A stretch of 10,508 nucleotides of DNA from Polyangia bacterium. GTDB lineage: Bacteria > Myxococcota_A > Polyangia > Polyangiales > Polyangiaceae. Below are positions 1 through 6,100 of this stretch, in pieces. The notes beneath the pieces were generated by a model. The model saw nothing but the letters and a program-made list of their open reading frames with translations. It did not search any database and was not told the origin of the DNA. Location: assembly GCA_030430975.1 (NCBI GenBank), contig JAUIKB010000104.1, positions 1 to 10,508 on the forward strand, written 5' to 3'. Every line of letters starts with the position of its first letter. Position 1 is the stretch's first letter. Position numbers and translations under genes: made by a program.

Positions 1-424
1 AATCGGCGCTGACGCTTGAAGCGACTTCGGGCATATAGAAAAAGGCGGCGCCCAGTTTTTCCTTGGCGGTAGCGATGTCATCGGCGTCGAGGGCCTGCTT
101 GGCGGCTGCCAGCTCGACCAGCGCTTTAGCAGCCAGTACGTTGACGGAGTTGTCGCCCTCCTGCTCGATAATGGCGGGAATGGCCTGCTGAATCGCTGCG
201 ATCTGCTCTTGGGCTTTCTGGTCGAGGCCGACCTGGTACAGGCCCATGGCCTTGACGATCATGAGGACGTTTTCGCCGGCCCCGTCGGCCTTCATCTGCG
301 CGAGCTGCTGCTCGACAGCCTGCATACGCGGGTCTTGGTCGGCGTTGTCTTGTGCGGAAAGAGGTTGGGCGAGAAAAAGTGCGGCCATGGCGGCACTTGC
401 GAGCGTCTGACGGAGCTTTATCAT
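1..424 (-). CDS. Small exported protein with signal peptide, C-terminus outside the window
   Basis: The reading frame is open from an ATG at 424 leftward to the window edge, giving 141 residues without a stop, so this is the N-terminal part of a longer protein. Residues 1-24 form a typical Sec signal peptide: a basic start (MIKLRQ), an alanine/leucine core, and a likely cleavage after LSA before QD. The mature part is rich in Gln, Ala and Glu and reads as amphipathic helices (QAVEQQLAQMKADG near residues 36-49; IAAIQQAIPAIIEQEG further on), so a helical periplasmic protein is likely. I do not recognise a family. An in-frame TAG lies 12 bases upstream of the ATG, which fixes the start at this ATG or later. 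No clear Shine-Dalgarno sequence is visible. It lies 137 bases downstream of the DUF4126 gene on the same strand and may have its own promoter. Confidence 0.7.
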   Translation of the reverse strand, partial: MIKLRQTLASAAMAALFLAQPLSAQDNADQDPRMQAVEQQLAQMKADGAGENVLMIVKAMGLYQVGLDQKAQEQIAAIQQAIPAIIEQEGDNSVNVLAAKALVELAAAKQALDADDIATAKEKLGAAFFYMPEVASSVSAD

Positions 425-561
425 AATAAAATTGGGCTAGAGGTTGAGGGAATGAGTGATGCTAGAAGGGTATACGATCAAAACCGCGGGCCTTGCTTAG
501 GACAGAGGTGTTTCGTGCATGTTCCCAATGCTTTCCTGCAAGGTATTGGAATCAAGCAGCT
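425..561. other. Intergenic gap between two minus-strand genes
   Basis: This 137-base stretch separates the DUF4126 stop from the start of the exported-protein gene. It is clearly AT-richer than the neighbouring coding DNA, especially near 425-490. I see no convincing sigma-70 promoter pair, no hairpin with a T-run and no small gene. It probably holds the promoter of the exported-protein gene. Confidence 0.5.
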
Positions 562-1149
562 TCAGGCAACGGCTTTTCCGGGGCCGGGCGTGCGCTTGTT
601 GCGGTAGTGCCGGTACAGTCGGCGGCCGAGCATGATGACCAGGCAGAGGGCCAGGATACCGATGAGCACTGGAATCACGATGGCCAGGACAGACAGAGTA
701 ATGGCGCTGCCGGCTTCCACCGTCGAGACGACAGGGTTACCAATGCCGCCCGTCGTCGCTGTTGAAGCACTGCGGGTAAGGACGGTTCCGGCTTGAACAA
801 TCCCGGCCGAGCCACCGCCGATGATGATCGATAGCGCCCATTTCATCCCGGGGTCCATCTCGGGCATGACGGAAGCGGAGATCACCGTGCCGGCAATCAA
901 CGAGGCAGGCGTAGCAATGGTATCGAGCATATTATCCACCCAGGGGATGTAATAGCTGGCGATTTCGACAACGGTAGCCGTTCCAAGAACGATCGTGATC
1001 GGACCGCTCTGGAGCCACTGAAAGCTGTCATTGAGCTGAATGGCGTCGCTGTGGCCTGCCAGCGAAAGGACGAAAAGGGGGATGAAGACGCGAAAGCCAG
1101 CCGCGGCGCTTAATCCGAGCCCGGCGATGATCGCGAGAAGCCCCGTCAT
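562..1149 (-). CDS. DUF4126 family integral membrane protein
   Basis: This 195-residue protein starts MTGLLAIIAGLGLSAAAGFR, the glycine/alanine-rich N-terminal signature I associate with DUF4126 membrane proteins. About five hydrophobic segments are visible: near residues 3-29, around SGPITIVLGTATVVEIA, around ATPASLIAGTVISASV, around ALSIIIGGGSAGIV, and a strong last helix (LSVLAIVIPVLIGILALCLV) followed by a basic Arg/Lys-rich cytoplasmic tail. Its biochemical function is unknown. An upstream in-frame ATG at 1167 would add MHSPDA, but it lies only nine bases after the -10 box, so the start at 1149 with a short leader is preferred. The frame stays open further upstream to 1296, but that part does not look like protein. 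It is read from its own promoter and lies downstream of the broken TPR gene on the same strand. Confidence 0.75.
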   Translation of the reverse strand: MTGLLAIIAGLGLSAAAGFRVFIPLFVLSLAGHSDAIQLNDSFQWLQSGPITIVLGTATVVEIASYYIPWVDNMLDTIATPASLIAGTVISASVMPEMDPGMKWALSIIIGGGSAGIVQAGTVLTRSASTATTGGIGNPVVSTVEAGSAITLSVLAIVIPVLIGILALCLVIMLGRRLYRHYRNKRTPGPGKAVA

Positions 1150-1176
1150 GGCATCTGGTGAGTGCATGGAGTTTGT

Positions 1177-1205
1177 CTTATAGATTGAGTAAGAGGTGCT
1201 GGCAA
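1177..1205 (-). promoter_or_regulatory. Sigma-70-like promoter of the DUF4126 gene
   Basis: On the minus strand a -35 box TTGCCA (1205-1200) and a -10 box TATAAG (1182-1177) are separated by exactly 17 bases. Transcription would begin about seven bases further on, giving a leader of about 20 bases before the ATG at 1149. The TAA stop of the run-through TPR frame (1180-1178) lies inside this -10 box, which argues that the end of that frame is accidental. Confidence 0.6.
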
Positions 1206-2170
1206 TACAATCGTCCGATCCTTGTGTAGCATAAGCCGCGCCAAGCAAAGGCTTGCCGCCGGCATGCCGATGGCCTAACGAAGTATGCATGCCCAAGCTT
1301 CGGGTTCACCTTGAGCGCTTTGCGAGACAGTGATTCCGCCGCATCGAAGTCGAGCGCCTGGGCAAGCTTTACGTGTGCCATCCACACCAGCGCCTCAGGG
1401 TGATTCGGTGCCTGTGCCAGCACTTCTCGTGTCACTTCCTCGGCGTGGCCCGGGTCGTACTTCTCCAAGAACAGCTCCGCGCGCCAAAGCAGCGTGGGAA
1501 TGTCGCCTTTCTTTGCGCGCTCGGATTCGTTGAAGGCATCGTTGGCGTCTTGCGGGCTTCGCAACAGATGAGCCGCGCGTCCGACGTACGACAGCGCCAC
1601 GCCATCGGTGTCCGCGATCTTGTCCGAGTTGTAGTCCTCGATCAGCGTCATCAGCGGAGTCTCAGCCTCGGAGCGCGAGCCGTTCTCGATCAGCACTTCT
1701 CCTAGCAACAGTCGCGCCCGCCGAGCGTCTGGCAATTTTTCCACATTGCGAAGCACGGCGATCGCTTCGTCCAGCTTGCCCTGACGCCGCAATGCCTCGG
1801 CCTCAAAGTAGGCGGCGTCGCCTTTGGCCGCCTTGTCGTACTTGGCGGCGCCGTTGGCTTCCTTAACCGCCTCGCCGTAGCGACCAGTCATCAAGAGCGT
1901 TTCGCTGAGGCCGATGGAGGCTGCGCCGCGCACCTTTCCGACCATCGCCGAACGAAACAGCGCCTCGGCCTCGGCGTACTTGCTGGCGGTGAGTGCGGCG
2001 TGCCCATCAGCCAGCGCTTTTTTGGGGTCTTTGGCCTTTTTTACACGCTTCTTCTTGGCAGCAGCAGCGGGCTTACTAACCGCCGGCTTGGCGGCTGCCG
2101 GTGCGCAGCCTAACGCCAACGCCACGAGTAGATGACCGAAAACAACCGAGGAAATCCGCATATGCCGCAT
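1178..2170 (-). CDS. TPR protein with lipoprotein-like signal peptide, 3'-truncated
   Basis: The start at 2170 gives MRHMRISSV and then a hydrophobic stretch ending LALGC, a possible but imperfect lipobox with Cys at residue 22. A Lys/Ala/Pro-rich linker follows (about residues 23-55, with a KKKRVKKAK cluster). Then come several tetratricopeptide-like helix pairs: ALADGHAALTASKYAEAEALF, DAAYFEAEALRRQGKLDEAI, PEALVWMAHVKLAQALDFDAA. The repeat pattern holds up to NPKLGHAYFV (about 1284). The last ~34 residues, rich in Cys, Arg, Trp and Tyr, show no TPR character, and the frame ends inside the promoter of the next gene. I infer that the true C-terminus has been lost at a junction near 1260-1295. 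An ATG at 2161 is an alternative start. The gene lies 71 bases after the SAM hydrolase and is probably in its operon. The role is likely protein-protein interaction at the envelope. Confidence 0.7.
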   Translation of the reverse strand: MRHMRISSVVFGHLLVALALGCAPAAAKPAVSKPAAAAKKKRVKKAKDPKKALADGHAALTASKYAEAEALFRSAMVGKVRGAASIGLSETLLMTGRYGEAVKEANGAAKYDKAAKGDAAYFEAEALRRQGKLDEAIAVLRNVEKLPDARRARLLLGEVLIENGSRSEAETPLMTLIEDYNSDKIADTDGVALSYVGRAAHLLRSPQDANDAFNESERAKKGDIPTLLWRAELFLEKYDPGHAEEVTREVLAQAPNHPEALVWMAHVKLAQALDFDAAESLSRKALKVNPKLGHAYFVRPSACRRQAFAWRGLCYTRIGRLYCQHLLLNL

Positions 2171-2241
2171 CTTGGCTGACCCTGTCGAAACGCGCCAGCC
2201 CACTGAACGATTCCTGCGCCGGGCCCGATTCGACGCTCGCG

Positions 2242-3021
2242 TTACGCCCCCGAGCGCACCGCGACGGGCGCGCCGTGTGCCAGGCTCAACACAGCGGCCG
2301 CACTGCCGTTGCGCACCGCCACCTCCACCGTCTCGTAGGCATTAACCACCGCCACGAGGGTCCCGGACTGGACGTTGCCATACGTACTGCGGAGCGCTAC
2401 CTCACGTCCACCAAGCCGCACGATCGGTTCGGCCAGTCGCGCCGCTTCAACGCCGGGTATGTTGGTGATCAAGTTGCCGAAGTGATCGACGCTAACGACC
2501 GCTCCCGAAATCTCGTCACCGGCGCTGTCGATGCTCGATGACTCCAATCGAACCGGACCATGCTCGGGACCTACGTCGTCAAAACATAGTTGGCCCGACG
2601 CTAACCTCGCCGCGACCGGGGCGAACACGTCGCGGCCGTGAAACGTCCGGCTCAGCGGAGTCAGCGCGTGGCGCGCGACGTCCACGGCCCGGACGCGCGC
2701 GTCACCGAGAATGCACTCAAGGACTCCATTGTCCGGCGCCACAAACCACCCCGCGCTGGTTTGAGCGACAATCGCCTTCCGCTCGGTACCCACCCCCGGA
2801 TCGACCACCACCAAGTGCACGGTTCCAGTGGGAAAGAACCGGTGACTCGTGGAAAGGAAAAACTCCCCTTCCACCAGATCCTGCGCCCTCGCGCCGTGGG
2901 CAAGGTCCACCAAGCGCAGGTCGCGATCGATCGACAGCATTACGGCCTTCATGACACCGACGAATGGGTCCCGGATGCCAAAGTCGGTGAGCACGGAAAC
3001 GATACCGGCGGCCTGGGTCAT
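2242..3021 (-). CDS. SAM hydrolase / SAM hydroxide adenosyltransferase (DUF62 family)
   Basis: This 259-residue protein matches the S-adenosylmethionine hydroxide adenosyltransferase family, which splits SAM with water into adenosine and methionine in the cytoplasm. Visible signatures in order are LTDFG (11-15), VVVDPGVGTERK (71-82), APDNGVL (95-101), TFHGRDVFAPVAA (126-138) and DHFGNLITNI (179-188). Asp74, Arg81 and His128 correspond to the Asp-Arg-His triad known for the hydrolase branch, so a halogenase (chlorinase or fluorinase) role is unlikely. Residues ~170-255 form the usual C-terminal beta domain with NAYETVEVAV. The length is normal for the family. The ATG at 3021 is well supported: it overlaps the stop of the upstream gene as ATGA and has a GGGGGA ribosome site nine bases before it. 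The longer frame to 3063 would overlap the upstream gene needlessly. Next in the operon is the TPR protein. Confidence 0.9.
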   Translation of the reverse strand: MTQAAGIVSVLTDFGIRDPFVGVMKAVMLSIDRDLRLVDLAHGARAQDLVEGEFFLSTSHRFFPTGTVHLVVVDPGVGTERKAIVAQTSAGWFVAPDNGVLECILGDARVRAVDVARHALTPLSRTFHGRDVFAPVAARLASGQLCFDDVGPEHGPVRLESSSIDSAGDEISGAVVSVDHFGNLITNIPGVEAARLAEPIVRLGGREVALRSTYGNVQSGTLVAVVNAYETVEVAVRNGSAAAVLSLAHGAPVAVRSGA

Positions 3022-3308
3022 GCTTGAGGTCCCCCGCGCCAGCGGGTTATCCGACGCGGCCACGCATGGTCACCCTTACGGGACGCCCGCCACACGCCGC
3101 GAACCACCTGTTCGCTGAACGACTGCAGCCAGTCCTCGAGTACACCGTCGGCCACGCTCACCGTCACGGTGCCGTCCTCGGTTTCGATGCGCACCGATCC
3201 CGTGGCTTCACCGTTCACGGTCTGCCACTGTGCCCGGTATTCCACAGACGTTTCGTCTCGGTCTGCGAGCCGGAGCGTCATCCGCCCGCCCGCTGATACG
3301 CTACTCAT
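3018..3308 (-). CDS. Hypothetical 96-aa protein upstream of the SAM hydrolase
   Basis: I do not recognise this protein. From the ATG at 3308 it reads MSSVSAGGRMTLRLADRDET. The first two thirds look like antiparallel beta strands (MTLRLAD, SVEYRAQWQTV, TGSVRIETED, TVTVSVAD), followed by a helix (VLEDWLQSFSEQVVRGVW) and a basic tail with several Trp and Arg residues. It has no signal peptide or membrane segment, so it is probably cytosolic. Its TGA overlaps the ATG of the SAM hydrolase by one base, so the two are probably translationally coupled and it is the first gene of the operon. The start is uncertain: ATG at 3320 and TTG at 3350 are in frame, and none has a clear ribosome site. Confidence 0.6.
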   Translation of the reverse strand: MSSVSAGGRMTLRLADRDETSVEYRAQWQTVNGEATGSVRIETEDGTVTVSVADGVLEDWLQSFSEQVVRGVWRASRKGDHAWPRRITRWRGGPQA

Positions 3309-3396
3309 CCAATGCAGCATATCCCAGTCGGGACGACCGGGCGCGCTCAACGCGCCAGCGCAGGCGCCACGCCGGGATGTACTGTAGAGTCAGCGC

Positions 3397-3576
3397 GTGG
3401 AGCAACCTCAGTGCCCGTACTGCGGTGAACCAGCCGACACCTACCCGGACCTGGGTGGAGGATCATCCCAGACGTACATCGAAGACTGTGCCGTTTGCTG
3501 CCGACCGATTCGGTATCACCTTGAGTACGACCACGACGCGCACACGTTTCGAATCGCCACGTCGTCGGATATCTAG
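3397..3576 (+). CDS. CPXCG-motif cysteine-rich protein (59 aa)
   Basis: A short frame starting with GTG encodes 59 residues beginning VEQPQCPYCGEPADTYPDLG. The CPYCGE motif (Cys6, Cys9), the YIEDCAVCCRPI motif (Cys31, Cys34, Cys35) and the acidic C-terminal part (HLEYDHDAHTF) match the CPXCG cysteine-rich family, small bacterial proteins of unknown function that probably bind zinc through the cysteine pairs. The length is normal for the family. It is easy to miss because of its size and GTG start. No good Shine-Dalgarno sequence is seen. A TAGAGT box at 3385-3390 lies six bases before the GTG and could be the -10 of a leaderless transcript. The gene is divergent from the SAM hydrolase operon and one base upstream of the ligase-like gene's GTG. 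Confidence 0.85.
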   Translation: MEQPQCPYCGEPADTYPDLGGGSSQTYIEDCAVCCRPIRYHLEYDHDAHTFRIATSSDI

Positions 3577-3577
3577 C

Positions 3578-4474
3578 GTGTCACGGATTCTGACCATGTC
3601 GTTCGAGACGCTCCCGGTAGGCGCCGGCCTGCAGCGAAGCGCTAGCCTCATGCGGCATGCCGAAGCCACCGGGCGGCCCGCGCTTGGCACGACCCTGCTC
3701 GAGGGCCGTGGCGCGATCCTCGGCTCACGCCAACGCGCCAGCTCGGACGCGAGCCATCGACGGGCGACGACCGGCCGCTCCGCCATCCTGGATGGCCGCG
3801 CGCTGTTGCACTCACTGGCGCTGCCCAGCTATCGCTGCCTCATCGCTGACGCGACCGCGACGAATTTCGTCAACCGCTATATCCGCTGTTTTCTACGGGG
3901 CTATACTAAGACGCTCGCGCGCGCGACGTACTTCGGCACCGACGTCATGCATATCAACCGTCTACCGGCCGGTGTCATCGGCCTGGACGTTTCCGAAGCC
4001 GGTACCGCACTACTCGAGCTGTTCGTCGGCGTCGACGTGCCCGCGGTTAGTGCCGAAACAGCCATCGCCGTGTCGAGCCGGTCCGAGGAAGCTCGCTACG
4101 CGATCGACTCGAAGTTGTGCGATCCGCTACGCCTGGGTCCTCAGATCACCAAGGAAACGCTGGGCTACTTCAACGCTCTATCCGAACCGTTCGACCAAGC
4201 CGACGCGTCCGATCCGCTCGGCGACCACGCGCCGCCTCCCGGCTCGAAGGTCGTTTGTGTGGATGTTCCTATCGGCGAGCTGTGCGGCACCGGGTCGCCT
4301 CCTTGGCTCGGCGGTTCGGTGCTGACGTCGAATGCTGCGATGAACCGTGTCGCCGCGTTGATAGGTCGCGAAGACGTCGATGAGGCAGCGGTCGATGACG
4401 CGCTCGGCGACGCGCCGTTGATCGGCGCGCAGTTCACAGATCTCGTGGCTGCCGTTACCGAGGCGGCGCGTTGA
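3578..4474 (+). CDS. Lipoate-protein-ligase-like protein, probably degenerate
   Basis: The 298-residue protein has the layout of the LplA/BirA/LipB fold. It has an N-terminal strand and helix (residues ~3-30), the stretch TTLLEGRGAILGSRQRAS (38-55) like LplA's strand before GRxQN, and RRATTGRSAI (61-70) at the place of the lipoate/AMP-binding RRxSGGGAV motif. NRYIRCFLRGYTKTL (99-113) follows, then FGTDVMHINRLPAGVIG (119-135) like LplA's ND-VxxxGxKVxG, and ALLELFVGVD (144-153) like the HGTLLxxxD strand. The lysine that holds lipoyl-adenylate in true ligases is absent: there is no Lys between residues 112 and 178. The glycine-rich motif is also altered. It may therefore bind a lipoyl-type group or have lost activity. 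The fold call is by eye. The start may be GTG 3578 (one base after the previous stop) or ATG 3596. The upstream open frame back to 3230 is not coding. The next gene overlaps its stop by four bases. Confidence 0.55.
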   Translation: MSRILTMSFETLPVGAGLQRSASLMRHAEATGRPALGTTLLEGRGAILGSRQRASSDASHRRATTGRSAILDGRALLHSLALPSYRCLIADATATNFVNRYIRCFLRGYTKTLARATYFGTDVMHINRLPAGVIGLDVSEAGTALLELFVGVDVPAVSAETAIAVSSRSEEARYAIDSKLCDPLRLGPQITKETLGYFNALSEPFDQADASDPLGDHAPPPGSKVVCVDVPIGELCGTGSPPWLGGSVLTSNAAMNRVAALIGREDVDEAAVDDALGDAPLIGAQFTDLVAAVTEAAR

Positions 4475-4962
4475 CGTACCGCGTATTCGCTCAGCGAGCA
4501 GAACCCCGCGTGGACCTCGCTGCGCTCATGCGCGCGGTTCAGACACACTTCCGGAGCATCCTTGAGCTCGACGTGGTGTCGGAATCGTCAGCCGCCGGCG
4601 GAATGGTCCACACCGTAGAAGTGGCGGTCCGACTACCGACCGGCCATTCCGGCACACGTTCGCTGCTGGCGCGCCGCGGCTCTGCGTTGGATCAGGATGA
4701 CGCTGAGACGGCCGAGCGCATCGGTCAAGCCGCCGGAATGGCGGCCCTCGCGGCACGCTGCCCGGTCGTCATCGAAGTCACGGCGCCTGCCAAAGACGCA
4801 GCACCTGTCGTGGGTCAGGACGACGAGCCCGCCCTGACGCTCCGCCTGTGCGCCGCACTTGCGGCGACCCACTTGGGCCCGATTCTTCCGCCGAACGAAC
4901 AAACCTTGTTCGGCGTGCGCGGCGCGAACGAACGCGCCGAAGCGCTCCTAAAGGGAGACTGA
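4471..4962 (+). CDS. Hypothetical 163-aa protein coupled to the ligase-like gene
   Basis: I do not recognise this protein. It starts with TTG inside the sequence TTGA, so its start codon overlaps the TGA of the ligase-like gene, and a GGCGG stretch about five bases upstream could serve as ribosome site. This points to translational coupling and joint function. The sequence reads as a soluble alpha/beta protein: a helix near residues 15-30 (DLAALMRAVQTHFRSI), a strand HTVEVAVRLP, a long alanine-rich helix (AETAERIGQAAGMAALAARC), a strand PVVIEVTAP, and a final helical part TLRLCAALAATHLGPILPPN. No signal peptide, membrane segment or metal motif is seen. The stop lies eight bases from the stop of the convergent diiron gene, with no terminator between them. 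Confidence 0.65.
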   Translation: MTYRVFAQRAEPRVDLAALMRAVQTHFRSILELDVVSESSAAGGMVHTVEVAVRLPTGHSGTRSLLARRGSALDQDDAETAERIGQAAGMAALAARCPVVIEVTAPAKDAAPVVGQDDEPALTLRLCAALAATHLGPILPPNEQTLFGVRGANERAEALLKGD

Positions 4963-4970
4963 GTTCGCCT

Positions 4971-6008
4971 CTACTCCGCAGCGGTGGCGGCTCGCTCTTG
5001 CTCCTGCTCCGCTTCGGCCTGAGCGAGTTCCTCAAACGGATCAGCCCAGTCTTCGTACTGAAGGATACCGAGGTTGTGAAACCGCTCGCGCTGACGGTCG
5101 GACAGGAGCCCAATGCGCTTGATCGCCGGAACGATCTTCGCAAAGAGCAGCTTGCGGAATTCCTGCTGTCCGGCGTTGTTCTTGGCGATGTCAACGCACT
5201 CATCGACCGGGAATCCCAACTTCTCCCAGACCTGCTGCATCAGGAAGCGGTCTCGCATCAGAACGGCGGACTCGTAGACGAAGTCCTCGCGCTCCATCCG
5301 CTCTTTCTCCGTCATGTCATCGTAGTAATCTTTGAGAGACAGCACGCCGTACGCGACGTGGCGCGCTTCGTCCTGGATGACGTAGGTCGTCATAGACCGA
5401 AGCAGCGGTTCCTCGACGGTCTTAGCGGTAACGCCAAACGCCGCGAGAGCTAGTCCTTCGACCATGATCTGCATCCCCAGCAGCTTCATGTCCCAACGCG
5501 AGTCCGTCAGAATCAAATTGAGCAGCTTCTTCAAATAAGGGCTAACCGGATACGAGAATCCAACTTTTTCATGCAGATATTTATCGAACACCTCAACATG
5601 GCGCGCTTCGTCCATTACCTGCGTCGACGCATACAGCTTGGAATCGAAGTCCGGCACCGAGTTGACCAACTGCGAAGCGGCAAGCAAAGCACCTTGCTCG
5701 CCGTGCAGAAACTGTGACTGCATCCAAGACGCCATCTCTCGACGGATCGCAATGTGCTCCTTCTCGGAGAGCTTCGCGTAGATTTCCGACCCGAAAAGCG
5801 GGTGCATGAATTCCGGCACCGAGGCTTTTTCGATGTCCACGTCGATGGACCAGTCGATACGCGTCTCAGCGTCCCATTGGAGCTTCTTCGCCTTTCGATA
5901 CAGGTCGCGAAGGTCCTTGCGCGCCTGCTGGTAGGTCCAGTTGAACGTGATGTCCAACTCGGCGGAGATGTGCTCGATATCGATTTGGGGTGCTGCAGGC
6001 GCGTTCAT
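4971..6008 (-). CDS. R2-like / ferritin-like diiron protein, probable oxygenase
   Basis: The 345-residue protein carries two copies of the diiron signature of the ferritin-like superfamily with identical spacing. The first is Glu104 (HGEQGAL), 29 residues, then Glu134 and His137 in DEARH. The second is Glu184 (MVEGLAL), 29 residues, then Glu214 and His217 in DEARH. Together these supply four carboxylates and two histidines for two metal ions. Proteins of this type include R2-like oxidases and AurF-like N-oxygenases; the substrate here is unknown. Most of the rest is helical, and the C-terminus is an acidic Glu/Ala tail (about 325-345). No signal peptide or membrane segment is present. The ATG at 6008 has a perfect AGGAG six bases upstream. 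It is divergent from a tetR gene across a 143-base region with a palindromic operator, so a ligand-binding repressor probably controls it. It converges with the ligase-like operon with an eight-base gap. Confidence 0.85.
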   Translation of the reverse strand: MNAPAAPQIDIEHISAELDITFNWTYQQARKDLRDLYRKAKKLQWDAETRIDWSIDVDIEKASVPEFMHPLFGSEIYAKLSEKEHIAIRREMASWMQSQFLHGEQGALLAASQLVNSVPDFDSKLYASTQVMDEARHVEVFDKYLHEKVGFSYPVSPYLKKLLNLILTDSRWDMKLLGMQIMVEGLALAAFGVTAKTVEEPLLRSMTTYVIQDEARHVAYGVLSLKDYYDDMTEKERMEREDFVYESAVLMRDRFLMQQVWEKLGFPVDECVDIAKNNAGQQEFRKLLFAKIVPAIKRIGLLSDRQRERFHNLGILQYEDWADPFEELAQAEAEQEQERAATAAE

Positions 6009-6054
6009 GTGAGCTCCTCGACTTGGCTGGGGATCCGGGTCGGATAACCAGAAC

Positions 6055-6072
6055 TGAAGTTCACCTCATGTT
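6055..6072. promoter_or_regulatory. Possible second, weaker TetR half-site near the diiron-gene promoter
   Basis: The stretch contains GTTCACCTCAT, which resembles the inverted form GTGAACCTCAT of the main operator (9 of 11 bases match), and a small palindrome TGAA-G-TTCA at 6055-6063. It lies where the -10 or start of the minus-strand diiron transcript would be expected. A tentative -35 for that transcript is TTGTCA (6096-6091 on the minus strand), itself inside a GGTTG-A-CAACC palindrome (6088-6098); the matching -10 (TAAAAC, 15-base spacer) is poor. Confidence 0.35.
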
Positions 6073-6100
6073 TTATCCTCAAAGGCCGGTTGACAACCCA

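Noticed and set aside
1273..1279. GCCTAAC / GTTAGGC, the core of an integron attC site, close to the junction
   Set aside because: No partner core or imperfect hairpin of the expected length is found on either side, and no integrase or cassette array is present. Seven bases can match by chance.
1168..1296. N-terminal extension of the DUF4126 frame
   Set aside because: The extra residues show no membrane or family character and contain the promoter of the gene; the family normally starts close to the first hydrophobic segment.
1285..1300. Cluster of restriction-site-like sequences (ATGCAT, GCATGC, AAGCTT) suggesting vector polylinker
   Set aside because: The order and spacing do not match a common polylinker, and the bases encode a plausible end of a TPR unit (NPKLGHAY).
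2638..3027. Plus-strand open frames opposite the SAM hydrolase
   Set aside because: The minus strand carries a full set of family motifs; the opposite frames are Arg/Pro-rich and without start context.
3230..3577. Long N-terminal extension of the ligase-like reading frame
   Set aside because: It overlaps both the 96-aa gene on the other strand and the CPXCG gene in another frame, and its Arg/Thr/Ser-rich translation looks like non-coding GC-rich DNA.
4848..5453. Plus-strand 201-codon open frame across the convergent gene ends
   Set aside because: It lies opposite the diiron gene and overlaps the 163-aa gene. The translation mirrors the conserved minus-strand protein and has no motif of its own.
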